64,000 nucleotides of DNA from Conchiformibius steedae (GTDB lineage: Bacteria > Pseudomonadota > Gammaproteobacteria > Burkholderiales > Neisseriaceae), in NCBI RefSeq assembly GCF_014054725.1, contig NZ_CP059563.1:1143749-1207748 (forward strand), read 5' to 3'. The notes under the pieces are model-generated. The model did not search any database, had not been told where the DNA came from, and worked only from the letters and a program-made list of their open reading frames with translations. The translations under genes were made by a program, and so were the position numbers. This document shows, piece after piece, positions 36,459 through 46,211 of the stretch (its first letter is position 1; the number at the start of each line of letters is the position of its first letter).

Positions 36459-37094
36459 TTATTCTGCCAGCTGCAGCTGATAGCTGTAATAAACCGGTTC
36501 GGATTGGGTTTTGGCATCGGCAGGGCGGTTGGTCCATGCCACTTTGATTACGGTAGAGCCGCTGGAGGCGCAATTGAAATTGATTCTGCCGCTGCTGATG
36601 GTGGGTTCTTTGGGCGATGCCGAATCGGTACAAATGACATACGACAGGGTTTGGGCATTGGGGGTTTGCCGCAGCATGTATTCAAACAGCTGGATTTGTG
36701 AAGCAGCAAGAGCTTCTTTGCTGATGTTGTTTTTGGTTTCTTTGGCGGCGGCGTCCCAAGTGCCCCACAGCGGATTGGGAATGGTGCCAGGGTCTGCACT
36801 TAAATCCAGCTCTTTGGGGGTGTTGTTGGCACTTAAATAATGTTTGTAGGCACGCACGGCGCGGGTGCCCGATTTGATGATTTGCGGATTGGTTTGCATG
36901 GCTTCTGCCAGATTTTCAGCAGCTTGGGCAATGGTGCTGCGGCTTTCGGCTTCGCTGATGCTGCCGACCGAGCGGATTTGCGCGGCCATCAGCCCCAAAA
37001 CCCCGAAAGTCAGCAAAAACACAGACACCATCACTTCAATCAAAGTAGAACCGCGCTGGCGCGGCAGGCTGGGGGGAAAAACGGCTTTCATCAT
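36459..37094 (-). CDS. pilI: Minor pilin, PilV/PilI family
   Basis: The 211-residue prepilin has the leader and cleavage site RQRG/STLIEVMVSVFLLTFGVLGL and the conserved AQIRSVGSISEAESRS region, as in the PilV/PilI family. It is part of the priming subcomplex of the type IV pilus. ATG 37094 has AAGGAACTGTG upstream; a GTG one codon before and an ATG one codon after are alternatives. It follows the FimT-like gene by 36 bases. Confidence 0.88.
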   Translation of the reverse strand: MMKAVFPPSLPRQRGSTLIEVMVSVFLLTFGVLGLMAAQIRSVGSISEAESRSTIAQAAENLAEAMQTNPQIIKSGTRAVRAYKHYLSANNTPKELDLSADPGTIPNPLWGTWDAAAKETKNNISKEALAASQIQLFEYMLRQTPNAQTLSYVICTDSASPKEPTISSGRINFNCASSGSTVIKVAWTNRPADAKTQSEPVYYSYQLQLAE

Positions 37095-37130
37095 CACAGT
37101 TCCTTTGGGGTTGGCAGGCAGTGGGGGAAA

Positions 37131-37778
37131 TTAGGCGCACACTTTGGGCGATTCGTATTCGTCTTTTTGCTGGGGGCTGCAAATGGATACTTTCCCGCCC
37201 GGATTCATCACCACTTTGCGGCTGTATTTTTCGTTTTCAGACACATCAACACGGATATAGTATTGGCTTAATTCGGCATCGTGTAAAGCGCTGCTTACTT
37301 TTAAACCGAATGCGCCGTCGGGCATAAACACAAAGGCTTTTTGTGCGTCTTTGCCGCTGACGGGTGCGCCGTTCAGGTCAAACACTGAAACGCCCATATT
37401 AATTTGGTATTTGTTGTTGCCGTTGATATTGACAGTACGCAGGTCAATATCGCCTTTGCCTACATTGTATTGTCCATCGCGGTCGGTGTCGGCAAAAGCA
37501 AACATGCCGCTGCCCAGCTCGTTGGGATTGCATTGGTTGAGCGGACGGCCGTCACTGCGGATTTTCACCCCGCACACCACCACCGGCACATTGCGGCGCA
37601 CCGCTTCGGCTTTGGCAAAGCGCATCAGGTTGGCAACCTGCTCGGCGCGGTTGTTGATGCGGGTGCTGTTAACCAGTGCCGCCATGCTGGGAAAGGCTAT
37701 GGCTGCCATAATGCCGATAATGGCAACGGTAACCAATAATTCAATAAGTGTGAAGCCTGAGAATTTGGGATTTTTCAT
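37131..37778 (-). CDS. pilH: Minor pilin, FimT/PilH (GspH) family
   Basis: The 215-residue prepilin begins SGFTLIELLVTVAIIGIMAAIAFPSM and continues with LMRFAKAEAVRRNVPVVVCG, the GspH/FimT signature. FimT-like minor pilins help pilus assembly and in some bacteria bind DNA during transformation. The gene starts 10 bases after dnaB, the same neighbourhood as pilH in Neisseria, so cotranscription with dnaB is likely. Confidence 0.9.
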   Translation of the reverse strand: MKNPKFSGFTLIELLVTVAIIGIMAAIAFPSMAALVNSTRINNRAEQVANLMRFAKAEAVRRNVPVVVCGVKIRSDGRPLNQCNPNELGSGMFAFADTDRDGQYNVGKGDIDLRTVNINGNNKYQINMGVSVFDLNGAPVSGKDAQKAFVFMPDGAFGLKVSSALHDAELSQYYIRVDVSENEKYSRKVVMNPGGKVSICSPQQKDEYESPKVCA

Positions 37779-37788
37779 GATTGTGTTC

Positions 37789-39225
37789 TCAAAAAACGGG
37801 CAACCCTGCCGCAGGTGCTGGGCCGTCTAACGCATGTTCGGGGGCGTTGGCGGCGTTTTCAAAACGGGTAAACTGTCCTAAAAAGGTTAAAAACACGCGC
37901 CCTGTGGGGCCGTTACGGTGTTTGCCGATAATACATTCGGCCAAGCCTTTAAACTGGCTGTTTTCTTTGGTGTAATATTCGTCGCGGAACATAAACATAA
38001 TCAAATCGGCATCTTGCTCGATTGCGCCCGATTCGCGCAAATCCGACATCATCGGGCGTTTGTCGGTGCGCTGTTCCACGGTGCGCGACAATTGCGACAG
38101 GGCAATGATGGGTACTTGTAATTCTTTTGCCAATGCTTTGATGGAACGGGATATTTCCCCTAATTCGGCGGCGCGGTTGTCGTTGCGCCCCGAGCCGGAC
38201 ATCAATTGCAGGTAGTCAATCACAATCAGTCCGAGTTTGCCGTTAAAGCGGCGTGCCAGCCTGCGCGAGCGGGCGCGGACTTCCAAAGCGGTTAGCCCCG
38301 GTGTTTCGTCAATAAAAATGGGTGCATCGGAAAGCTGTAGCACCGCCGCATTGAGCCTGTCCCAATGTTCGTCTTTCAAGCTACCGTTTTTTAAAATGTT
38401 TTGTTCCACCCGCCCCACCGAGCTGAGCATACGCAGCACCAGTTGCGAACCGCCCATTTCCATAGAAAATACCGCAACAGGCAGTTTGCTGTCCAGTGCC
38501 ACATTTTCGGCGATATTGATGGCGAAAGCGGTTTTACCCATAGAGGGACGACCCGCCACAATAATCAAATCCCCCGGCTGCATGCCTGAAGTCATGCGGT
38601 CCAAATCCACAAAACCCGTTGCTGTACCCGTTACTTCGTTGGGGTTTTCGCGCTGGTACAGTACATCAATGCGCTGGACGGTTTCGCGCAGCAGCTCTGC
38701 CATGTCTAAAAATCCGCGTTTGGCTTTGGCGGTGCTTTCGGCGATTTGGAAAACCTGATTTTCGGCTTCGTCCAAAAGCTGGTCGGCGCTTTTGCCTTGG
38801 GGGTTGTAGGCGTTTCTAGCAATTTCCGTTCCAACTTCAGCCAATTGGCGGATAACGGAACGTTCGCGCACAATTTCGGCATAACGGCGGATGTTGGCGG
38901 CAGACGGGGTGGACTGCACCAGCGTAACCAGATAGTTGAATCCGCCTGCCGCTTCCAGTTCCTGACGGTTTTGCAGGTATTCCTGCACGGTAACCACATC
39001 GGCAGGCAGGTTGTCGCTCATCAGTGTGGCGGCGGCGCGGAAAATCAGGCGGTGTTCGTGCCGGTAAAAATCGGTGTGGCTGACCACATCGGCGATTCTG
39101 TCCCACGAGGCATTGTCAAGTATCAGCCCGCCCAAAACCGATTGTTCGGCTTCGGCAGAATAGGGTAGTGCGCCCACGGCTAGGGGTTCGGAATCGGCTA
39201 AAACGGCTTCGGAATGCGGCATCAT
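37789..39225 (-). CDS. dnaB: Replicative DNA helicase
   Basis: DnaB is the hexameric 5'-3' helicase of the replication fork. The 478-residue protein has the N-terminal primase-interacting domain (YSAEAEQSVLGGLILDN) and the RecA-like core with Walker A GRPSMGKTAF, Walker B LIVIDYLQLM and the DnaB motif KHRNGPTG. No intein is present. The C-terminal tail is rich in proline and alanine. The position before pilH is characteristic of Neisseriaceae. Confidence 0.97.
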   Translation of the reverse strand: MMPHSEAVLADSEPLAVGALPYSAEAEQSVLGGLILDNASWDRIADVVSHTDFYRHEHRLIFRAAATLMSDNLPADVVTVQEYLQNRQELEAAGGFNYLVTLVQSTPSAANIRRYAEIVRERSVIRQLAEVGTEIARNAYNPQGKSADQLLDEAENQVFQIAESTAKAKRGFLDMAELLRETVQRIDVLYQRENPNEVTGTATGFVDLDRMTSGMQPGDLIIVAGRPSMGKTAFAINIAENVALDSKLPVAVFSMEMGGSQLVLRMLSSVGRVEQNILKNGSLKDEHWDRLNAAVLQLSDAPIFIDETPGLTALEVRARSRRLARRFNGKLGLIVIDYLQLMSGSGRNDNRAAELGEISRSIKALAKELQVPIIALSQLSRTVEQRTDKRPMMSDLRESGAIEQDADLIMFMFRDEYYTKENSQFKGLAECIIGKHRNGPTGRVFLTFLGQFTRFENAANAPEHALDGPAPAAGLPVF

Positions 39226-39335
39226 GGTTATTTTACTGGTTTGACGGGCGTGTGCAAACGGGCAAAGCGCGATTGCGGGCTTGTGCGCGTTTTTGTGTTG
39301 TAAATGCGTGAAACAGCGGCAAAAGTATGTGTTTG

Positions 39336-39809
39336 TTAAGCAGCGGTTGCTGCGCCGCTTACGCCCGTGCTGCCGAAACCGCCGCTGCCGCGTTTGCTGG
39401 CATCAAACTGTTCTACTTGGCGAAACTGTGCCCGTATCACCGGCACGATAATCATTTGTGCAATGCGGTCAAACGGTTGAACGGTAAAAGGTTGAAGGCT
39501 TCTGTTCCACAGCGACACCATCAGTTCGCCCTGATAATCGGAATCAATCAAACCCACCAAATTACCCAATACAATCCCGTGTTTATGTCCCAATCCCGAA
39601 CGCGGCAGCAGCATGGCTGCCAAGCCCGCATCGCGCAGGTGTACCGCCAAACCGGTGGGAATCAGCTCGGTTTGCTGCGGGGCGAGTGTCAGCGGTGCAT
39701 CAATACAGGCGTGCAAATCCAAACCTGCCGAACCTTCGGTTGCATAAGCGGGCAGGTAAGCGGCGGCTTCGGGGCGGATGATTTTGAGTTCAACAACAGC
39801 GGGATTCAT
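39336..39809 (-). CDS. dut: dUTP diphosphatase
   Basis: Dut hydrolyses dUTP to dUMP, keeping uracil out of DNA and feeding dTMP synthesis. The 157-residue trimeric-type enzyme shows the five motifs: [29 protein letters not shown] and the glycine-rich C-terminal [10 protein letters not shown]. It is followed by a 110-base gap before dnaB. A small unknown gene lies 24 bases upstream on the same strand. Confidence 0.96.
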   Translation of the reverse strand: MNPAVVELKIIRPEAAAYLPAYATEGSAGLDLHACIDAPLTLAPQQTELIPTGLAVHLRDAGLAAMLLPRSGLGHKHGIVLGNLVGLIDSDYQGELMVSLWNRSLQPFTVQPFDRIAQMIIVPVIRAQFRQVEQFDASKRGSGGFGSTGVSGAATAA

Positions 39810-39833
39810 TTTTTATCCTGAATAATAAATGGT

Positions 39834-40145
39834 TTAAGCATTTTGTTCGCGCCACATTTGATAATCGCGCAAAGGCGGGACGGGCGGATTCAGACAATGG
39901 GGGCAAACGCCGGTAAAGTCTTCATCATCATCAAAAATATGCGCGGCATTCGGGTCAAAACGGCTTTGTTGCAACACGGCGTTTGCCAAAGCCTGTGCCT
40001 GTGCGGTATCAAAAGTAAAGTCGCGCAAAATTTCCTGCAGCAAAGCGGTTTCGGCAGCGGAAAAACGGCTGCTGTGTTGGGCAATCAAACGGCTGTAATC
40101 ATCAAAGGCGATTTTCTCGCGCAACAGGGTGTCAAGCTGGGGCAT
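39834..40145 (-). CDS. Small conserved-looking protein, function unknown
   Basis: The 103-residue protein is mostly helical in character to about residue 65 and ends in a short acidic stretch (DDDEDF) and a CPHC pair. A single CxxC could be half of a shared zinc site or a redox pair. It lies between wzc and dut on the same strand, 24 bases before dut. I do not recognise a family. Coding support comes from codon use like its neighbours and its tight place in the gene run. Confidence 0.65.
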   Translation of the reverse strand: MPQLDTLLREKIAFDDYSRLIAQHSSRFSAAETALLQEILRDFTFDTAQAQALANAVLQQSRFDPNAAHIFDDDEDFTGVCPHCLNPPVPPLRDYQMWREQNA

Positions 40146-40253
40146 GGTGTCCGCTCCAATCGGCTAAAAATAAACATATATGCCCTAATTCGGCACACGG
40201 AAAAACCGCGATGCCGCCGTTGGAAAACGGCGGCACGGCAGGCAGGCTGTGGA

Positions 40254-42410
40254 TTATTCGGTAACGTATTTTTTTCCGTACTGATATTTGTAGGCATTTT
40301 TTGCCGTGCGCTCAATACCGTTCAGTACTACGCCGTGAATATCCACTTTATTGTGGCGGAAGCGCGACAGGGTTTCTTCCATATCGCTGATTTCCGTTTT
40401 ACCGAATTGACAAACCAGCAGTGATGTGCCGATGTGTTGTCCGATAATGGCAGCATCGGTTACCGCCAAAATCGGCGGCGTATCAATGATGATGTAATCA
40501 TACTGCTTTTGCGCCCACACCAAAAATTCCTGCAAACGCGGCGATTGCAGCAATTCCGCCGCATCATTTGAGCCGCTGCCGCGCGGCATAAAGCTCAAAT
40601 TTTTGGTTTTGGTGGATTGAATAAATTTTTTGTAATTGGTATGGGCTTCCGTCATTAAATCGGTAAAGCCCGTTTCATTTTCCATTTCAAAAATGGTATG
40701 GGCATAGCCTTTACGCATATCACCGTCAATAATCAGCACTTTTTGATTGGTTTGCGCCATCAGCACCGCCAGATTGGCAGCCACAAAGGTTTTGCCCACC
40801 CCTTCGGTTGAACCGGAAATCATAATGGTTTTATTGGATTTGTCCATGGTGCTGAAATACAGGTTGGTACGCAGTGCCCGCAGGGCTTCCACACTGGGGT
40901 CGGTGGGGTCTTTCAGGGTAATCAGTGAATTGGAACGGGCATCTTTGCTCTTCTTTTTGAGTTTTTTGAATGCTGCGTCTGCTTGGTTTTGCAAGATGGA
41001 ACGGGGTACGTTTGCCACCACGTCAATACCCAATACTTCAATGTCTTCATGTGAAGAAATACCTTGTTTTAACAGGGTTTTTACCAAAGCGGCAAACACG
41101 GACAAAAACAAACCGACCATAGTCGCCAATGCCACAATAATGGCTTTTTTGGGTTTGATGGGGTGTTCGGCTGCAGCAGCGCGGTCAATCACGCGCACAC
41201 TGCCTTGCGAGCTGGCTTGCAAAATACTCAATTCCTGTTGTTTGTTCAGCAATTGGGTGTAAATGTTTTGACTGATGGTAACATTACGGGTTAAACGCAC
41301 GATTTCCTGCTGGGTGGCAGGCATTTCGGTGATTTGTTTGTTCAGCCGTTTTTTGGCGTTTTCCAATACTTGAATTTTTTCTTTCAAGGCTTTATAAGCG
41401 GGATGGTCGGGGGTATATACTTCAGACAATACCGATTCTTCGGTTTTTAAATCCACAATCTGCATTTCCAGCTTATTCAAGCCTTCCAAAGTGCCGCGGG
41501 CTTCACTGGGTACGTCCAAGGATTTGTTTTGGGTGCGGTATTGGTTGAGTTTGTCTTCGGCATCCTGCAGTTCGGTGTGCAGGCGCGGCAGTTCTTCTTC
41601 AATAAATTTCAAACCGTATCGTGCGGCTTGAATGTCTTTATCACGGTTTTGTATCAAATAGTTGTCGATAATGCCGTTAAGGGTGTGCACCATTTGGGTG
41701 GGCTGGGTGCCGGTAATGGTCAGCCCGATAATGGGGACGTTTTTGCCTTTGGGGGCTACGCTTAAGGTGCTTTTCAGTTTTTCAATGGCGTTTAAGTCGG
41801 AATAGTGGGTAAGGGAAAATTCTTGTCCCAAATCGGCTTCTATTTTTTTAATCAGCAGGGTAAAAGCATGATTGACGGTTAAAGGCTGTCCGATTCGTCC
41901 GCTGTAACGGCTGCCTTCGGGGGTAATCACGGTATATTCGTGCGGACCTTGGGCAATCAGGGTAAAGCTGCGGTTTAGCCAGGCATCTTGCAGGGTAAAT
42001 TCGCCGATTTCCACGCGCCCCGTTCCGCTGCTGCCACCGGGAATGATGCGGTCAAGCAGGGTATTTTTCGGGCTGACTTGAATGTTTAAGCCCAATTGCT
42101 TAATGGTTTGACCCAGCACCAAACGCGATTTGATAAGTTCGATTTCGGTATCGGCGGGGGTGCGGTTGTCTGCCAATAAATCAGAAAGTTCGCCCAACAC
42201 CTGATTTTTATTGCCCGATACTTCCAGCATGGCATCTGCCTGATACACGGGCGTGGCGGTAAGGGCGTAAATCACGCCGCCCAAGCCGAATAAAATGGTT
42301 GTCAGCAGAATGGGCCATTTGTAAAACCAAATGGCACTGAATAATTCGCGTAGGTCAATTTCGTCGTCTTCAATACGGCGTTGCGGTTCGGAATGGCTGG
42401 TGGAGGACAT
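40254..42410 (-). CDS. wzc: Wzc-type polysaccharide co-polymerase with bacterial tyrosine kinase domain
   Basis: The 718-residue protein spans the inner membrane and controls length and export of a surface polysaccharide. It has an N-terminal Wzz domain (membrane segment from about 30), a long periplasmic coiled coil (to about 420), a second membrane segment, and a cytoplasmic BY-kinase. Kinase motifs are Walker A GSTEGVGKTF, Walker A' IIDGDMRKG and Walker B IIIDTPP. The C-terminal tail carries a tyrosine cluster (YKYQYGKKY) for trans-autophosphorylation. The phosphatase wzb and the pore wza are upstream in the same run. Confidence 0.94.
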   Translation of the reverse strand: MSSTSHSEPQRRIEDDEIDLRELFSAIWFYKWPILLTTILFGLGGVIYALTATPVYQADAMLEVSGNKNQVLGELSDLLADNRTPADTEIELIKSRLVLGQTIKQLGLNIQVSPKNTLLDRIIPGGSSGTGRVEIGEFTLQDAWLNRSFTLIAQGPHEYTVITPEGSRYSGRIGQPLTVNHAFTLLIKKIEADLGQEFSLTHYSDLNAIEKLKSTLSVAPKGKNVPIIGLTITGTQPTQMVHTLNGIIDNYLIQNRDKDIQAARYGLKFIEEELPRLHTELQDAEDKLNQYRTQNKSLDVPSEARGTLEGLNKLEMQIVDLKTEESVLSEVYTPDHPAYKALKEKIQVLENAKKRLNKQITEMPATQQEIVRLTRNVTISQNIYTQLLNKQQELSILQASSQGSVRVIDRAAAAEHPIKPKKAIIVALATMVGLFLSVFAALVKTLLKQGISSHEDIEVLGIDVVANVPRSILQNQADAAFKKLKKKSKDARSNSLITLKDPTDPSVEALRALRTNLYFSTMDKSNKTIMISGSTEGVGKTFVAANLAVLMAQTNQKVLIIDGDMRKGYAHTIFEMENETGFTDLMTEAHTNYKKFIQSTKTKNLSFMPRGSGSNDAAELLQSPRLQEFLVWAQKQYDYIIIDTPPILAVTDAAIIGQHIGTSLLVCQFGKTEISDMEETLSRFRHNKVDIHGVVLNGIERTAKNAYKYQYGKKYVTE

Positions 42411-42447
42411 AATATTATTCTTGCTGTGGAGGGGATATTGTGGAAAT

Positions 42448-42891
42448 TTAAGATTTTTTTAGTTTTTTCGCCCACAAATCGGCGGCTTGTTCCAATTGCT
42501 GATAAATAAGGCGGAACATATCGTCGCTTTGGCGGTAGGGGTCGGCGATGTCTTTGCTGCCTGTGCCGAGCCATTGCCCGAACAACATGGTTTTGCCGCG
42601 CGCGCTGGGGGAAATATCGCTTACGGCATCAATCAGTTTGTGTTCCATTGCCAAAATCAGGTCGTATTGGCGGCACAGTTCGTCCGTCAGTTGTCGGGCG
42701 CGGTGGGGGCTCAAATCCACACCGTGCGCGGCAGCAACGGCAGCGGCTTGCGCATCGGCAGGATAATCTTCCAATGCACCCACGCCAGCCGAAGCAATCT
42801 CCAAATGGGGCAAACGGGCTTTCAACAGGTATTCGCCTGTAGGGGAACGGCAGATATTGCCCACACACACCACCAAAATCTTATTAAACAT
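42448..42891 (-). CDS. wzb: Low-molecular-weight protein-tyrosine phosphatase, Wzb type
   Basis: The 147-residue enzyme has the phosphatase loop CVGNICRSPTGE (CX5R with Cys9 and Arg15) and the catalytic aspartate in IADPYRQ. Wzb-type enzymes remove phosphate from the tyrosine tail of Wzc, which is encoded 37 bases downstream. It follows wza by 12 bases. The set forms a typical phosphoregulated polysaccharide export unit. Confidence 0.95.
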   Translation of the reverse strand: MFNKILVVCVGNICRSPTGEYLLKARLPHLEIASAGVGALEDYPADAQAAAVAAAHGVDLSPHRARQLTDELCRQYDLILAMEHKLIDAVSDISPSARGKTMLFGQWLGTGSKDIADPYRQSDDMFRLIYQQLEQAADLWAKKLKKS

Positions 42892-42903
42892 GCTGTGAAT
42901 GCC

Positions 42904-44031
42904 TTAAAAAATATTTCTTAACAAAAGCACGCTGTTTACAGAAGGTATAATTTGCGACAAAACGCGGTTCCAGCGGGCAACGGGCGCTGCGGTGACATAC
43001 ACCACATCTTGCGGTTTGAGTGCAAACTGCGTACCCATGGCGTAAGCGGTGGCATCTTGCAGATTTAATTGGTAAACGTGAATATTTTTGCCGTCTGTCG
43101 CGCCGCGCTGATTGCGAATCACAAACACGCCTGTGGCATTGGCAATGTTTTGGTTCATGCCTGAAGATTGCGCCAAGGCTTCAGTCAGGCTTAAACCGTT
43201 GCTGCCAATGGTCAGCACCGATTGTTTGCCAACCTCGCCCATTACATACACAGGCACATTGTCGCGGGTGGGAACGTGAATGATGTCGCCGTCTGCCAAC
43301 AGGCGGTTTTGCGCCAAATCGCCGCGTTCAACAATATCGTTCAGCGAAACGGTGTAATCGCGCCCGCGATGTGTCCATTTAATGCGGTCGGGGTCGGCTT
43401 TGTCGGTAAAACCGCCAGCCAGCGCCACCGCATCAACCAAAGTCAGCGGCACATTAGTCAGCGGGAAATTGCCGTTTTGTTTCACTGCGCCGCTTACCGA
43501 AATATTTTGCGAACGGAATTCGGCAATATTCACATCAACTTGTGGTTCTTTAATGTAGCGTTGCAGTCTGTCGGTCAGCAATTGGCGTACTTGTGCCAAG
43601 GTTTTGCCGCGCACTTGGATTTTGCCTGCCAAGGGGTAAAAGATATGCCCGCTTTCATCTACCCAAGTGCCTTGTGTGGCTTGTTTGCCTGAAGCACTGC
43701 CGCCAGAGAAAGCGTTTAAATCGGGTTGGTTCCATACTTTTACCGACAATACATCGCCGCTACCGATTTTGTAACTATATTGTTTTTTTAGGTTTTCTAA
43801 AGCGGGATTGCTGCGGGGACGGGCGCGGCTTTGGCGCATTTGTTCCAGCAGCGCAAAAGTGATGGGATAAACAGCAGTTTGACGGTTTAAATCGGCTTCG
43901 GCAGCACTGCCTACCACAACAACGTCTTTGTTGTGGGTATTGACGGTGCTACCTGGAATCAGCGAACCGCGGTGGCTGCACGCGCTCAAAACGCATACGG
44001 TTAAACCAAGCAAGATGAAGTTTTGTTTCAT
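42904..44031 (-). CDS. wza: Polysaccharide export outer-membrane lipoprotein
   Basis: The 375-residue protein is a Wza-like export pore. It has a lipoprotein signal (lipobox LSAC near residue 18), a Poly_export domain (YKIGSGDVLSVKVWNQPDLN read in pieces, about residues 90-180) and SLBB repeats (VSGAVKQNGNFPLT and VYVMGEVGKQSVLTIG). The C-terminus is amphipathic, as in Wza, for the outer-membrane barrel. ATG 44031 gives the best signal; ATG 44037 is an alternative. It heads the wza-wzb-wzc run behind a promoter. Confidence 0.93.
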   Translation of the reverse strand: MKQNFILLGLTVCVLSACSHRGSLIPGSTVNTHNKDVVVVGSAAEADLNRQTAVYPITFALLEQMRQSRARPRSNPALENLKKQYSYKIGSGDVLSVKVWNQPDLNAFSGGSASGKQATQGTWVDESGHIFYPLAGKIQVRGKTLAQVRQLLTDRLQRYIKEPQVDVNIAEFRSQNISVSGAVKQNGNFPLTNVPLTLVDAVALAGGFTDKADPDRIKWTHRGRDYTVSLNDIVERGDLAQNRLLADGDIIHVPTRDNVPVYVMGEVGKQSVLTIGSNGLSLTEALAQSSGMNQNIANATGVFVIRNQRGATDGKNIHVYQLNLQDATAYAMGTQFALKPQDVVYVTAAPVARWNRVLSQIIPSVNSVLLLRNIF

Positions 44032-44076
44032 AATCATTATTTTTCGGGATTTCAAAGCATCAGTTGCTTGCAACCC

Positions 44077-44105
44077 CTTATAGTTAGTGTTCTTGTGGGG
44101 CGCAA
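44077..44105 (-). promoter_or_regulatory. Sigma-70 promoter of wza-wzb-wzc
   Basis: On the minus strand TTGCGC and TATAAG are 17 bases apart, about 45 bases before the wza start. Confidence 0.5.
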
Positions 44106-44149
44106 TTGTATCATTTTCAAGGCTGGGGGCGCAAAGACCTTACATTTTG

Positions 44150-44830
44150 TCAGGAATCGTATAAGCAGCCATCGCGCATGTGCAGGGTGCGTTCAAAACG
44201 CTGTGCCAGCTCGTCATCGTGAGTAACGACAATCAAAGCTGTACCCAATTCTTGTTTGAGTTCCAGCATCATGTCCAAAATATTGCGAGCATTGTTACGG
44301 TCAAGATTGCCCGTGGGTTCGTCTGCCAGCAGGCACTGCGGACGTTTAACCAAGGCGCGGGCAATGGCGGCGCGTTGGCGTTCGCCACCCGAAAGCTCGG
44401 TGGGACGGTGCAGCAGGCGTTGGCCCAAACCCACTTTTTCCAACATGGCAGCGGCTTGGGCTTCGGCTTCCTGTCGCGCCATTTTGCCAATCAACAACGG
44501 CATCATCACGTTTTCCAAGGCGCTGAATTCACCCAAAAGATGATGAAACTGATAGACAAATCCCAAATACTGATTACGCAGTTGTCCCAATTTGGCTTGA
44601 CTGAGCGCGCGCAGATTTTCGCCCATCAGCGTAACCGTGCCGCTGCTGGGCATATCCAATCCGCCCAAAATATGCAACAGCGTGGATTTGCCGCTGCCCG
44701 ATGCGCCGATAATGCTGACGCTTTGTCCGCTGGCGATGTCCAAATTCAAATCGCGCAACACTTCCACATGCAGTGTGCCATCTTGATAGGTTTTACCGAC
44801 TTGGCGGCAGGATAAAACGGATTTATTCAT
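44150..44830 (-). CDS. lolD: Lipoprotein-releasing ABC transporter ATP-binding protein
   Basis: LolD energises release of outer-membrane lipoproteins from the inner membrane to LolA. The 226 residues contain Walker [10 protein letters not shown], the LolD-type region [20 protein letters not shown], signature [15 protein letters not shown] and Walker B. The ATG at 44830 lies within the last codons of lolC (8-base overlap), and the start gives [18 protein letters not shown]. No lolA is in the window. Confidence 0.95.
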   Translation of the reverse strand: MNKSVLSCRQVGKTYQDGTLHVEVLRDLNLDIASGQSVSIIGASGSGKSTLLHILGGLDMPSSGTVTLMGENLRALSQAKLGQLRNQYLGFVYQFHHLLGEFSALENVMMPLLIGKMARQEAEAQAAAMLEKVGLGQRLLHRPTELSGGERQRAAIARALVKRPQCLLADEPTGNLDRNNARNILDMMLELKQELGTALIVVTHDDELAQRFERTLHMRDGCLYDS

Positions 44831-46070
44831 AACGCAAAGCCTCCGCAGGTTGGGTACGTGCCGCACTCAGGCTGGGGTAGAGCGTAGCAAGGAAAGATAA
44901 CAGCAAAGAAATCAGTGCCACGCCAAGCACATCGCTTAATTGAATATCGCTGGGCAGATAGCTGAGGAAATACACTTGTGCGGCAATCAATTTAACACCA
45001 AACAATCCTTCCACAAACGCCACAATCGCGCCGATTTTCCACGCCAGCAGCACGCCAAACAGCACACCAAAAAACGTTCCCAACAAACCCGCCACCATGC
45101 CTTGCACGATAAAAATCTTCATCACGCCGCTGGGCGACAGCCCCAAAGTCCGCAAAATGGCAATATCGGCTTGTTTGTCGGTTACCGCCATTACCAGCGA
45201 CGACACCAAATTAAACGCCGCCACCACGATAATACAGGTCAACAACAGTGTGAGCATACGCTTTTCCATTTCCACTGCATTAAAATAGCTGCGGTTGTTG
45301 TCCGTCCAATTGAGCACCGCCAAACCGTCGCGCTGGTTTTGTGGAATCAGTTTGTCCATCACGGCGGGGGCGTTTTGCGGGTCGTTCAGGCGCAGGCGCA
45401 AACCGATTTGGCTTTCATCGGCGCGATAGAGTTTTTGCGCGTCTGCCAAGTGAATCAGTGCCAGTGAAGCATCGGCTTCGTCAAAACCTGTTTTGATGAT
45501 GCCCGTTACATTAAACTGCTTCAAACGCGGTACCACGCCTGCGGGGGTAACATTGCCTTCGGGGGTAATCAGGGTGACTTTATTGCCTGCTTCCGCGCCC
45601 ACGGCTTCGGCGAGTTTTTCGCCCAGCAAAATATTGAACTCGTCTGCTTTTAGGGTATCAAACGAGCCCTGCGGCATATTGTTGCCGTATTCCACCACTT
45701 TTTTTTCATCGGCAGGCGAAATACCGCGCAATTGCACGCCGCGCACTTCGCCTGAATTGGCAAGCAATGCTTGATTGCTGATAAAAGGCGCAGTTGCTGC
45801 CACGCCTGCTTGTCCGTCCAACTGCTTTTGCAGGGTTAGCCATGTGCCTTTGCCTGTTTCGGTGTAAAACACTTCGGCATGCGGGGCAATGTTGAGCAGC
45901 TGTCCGCGGATGTCTTTTTGAAAACCGTTTACCACCGACAACACCAAAATCAGCGCAATCACGCCCAAGGCGATGCCCAGTATGGAAATTATCGAGATAA
46001 ACGACATGAAACCGCTGCGTTTTTTGGCGCGCAGGTAGCGCAAACCAATCCAAGTTTCTAAATGTGCCAT
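44823..46070 (-). CDS. lolC: Lipoprotein-releasing system transmembrane protein, LolC/E family
   Basis: The 415-residue protein has the FtsX-type layout: one N-terminal membrane helix (after [16 protein letters not shown]), a large periplasmic MacB-like domain (about 50-260), and three membrane helices at the C-terminus. ATG 46070 gives [17 protein letters not shown], the usual family start. Only one LolC/E-type gene accompanies lolD, so either a second lies elsewhere or this is a single LolF-type subunit forming a homodimer. The divergent rsmG gene starts 140 bases away. Confidence 0.92.
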   Translation of the reverse strand: MAHLETWIGLRYLRAKKRSGFMSFISIISILGIALGVIALILVLSVVNGFQKDIRGQLLNIAPHAEVFYTETGKGTWLTLQKQLDGQAGVAATAPFISNQALLANSGEVRGVQLRGISPADEKKVVEYGNNMPQGSFDTLKADEFNILLGEKLAEAVGAEAGNKVTLITPEGNVTPAGVVPRLKQFNVTGIIKTGFDEADASLALIHLADAQKLYRADESQIGLRLRLNDPQNAPAVMDKLIPQNQRDGLAVLNWTDNNRSYFNAVEMEKRMLTLLLTCIIVVAAFNLVSSLVMAVTDKQADIAILRTLGLSPSGVMKIFIVQGMVAGLLGTFFGVLFGVLLAWKIGAIVAFVEGLFGVKLIAAQVYFLSYLPSDIQLSDVLGVALISLLLSFLATLYPSLSAARTQPAEALRYE

Positions 46071-46211
46071 AAGTTTGTGCAGGGGAAAAACAGGGTAAAG
46101 GGCTATTGTATCAAAGTTTGCCTGCACTGGTTTTACAGTAGAAGGCTTTACCTGATTTGACAAATTGGTTAGCATTGCGCCATTGATACGATTGGTAGGT
46201 AAGGAATGCGT

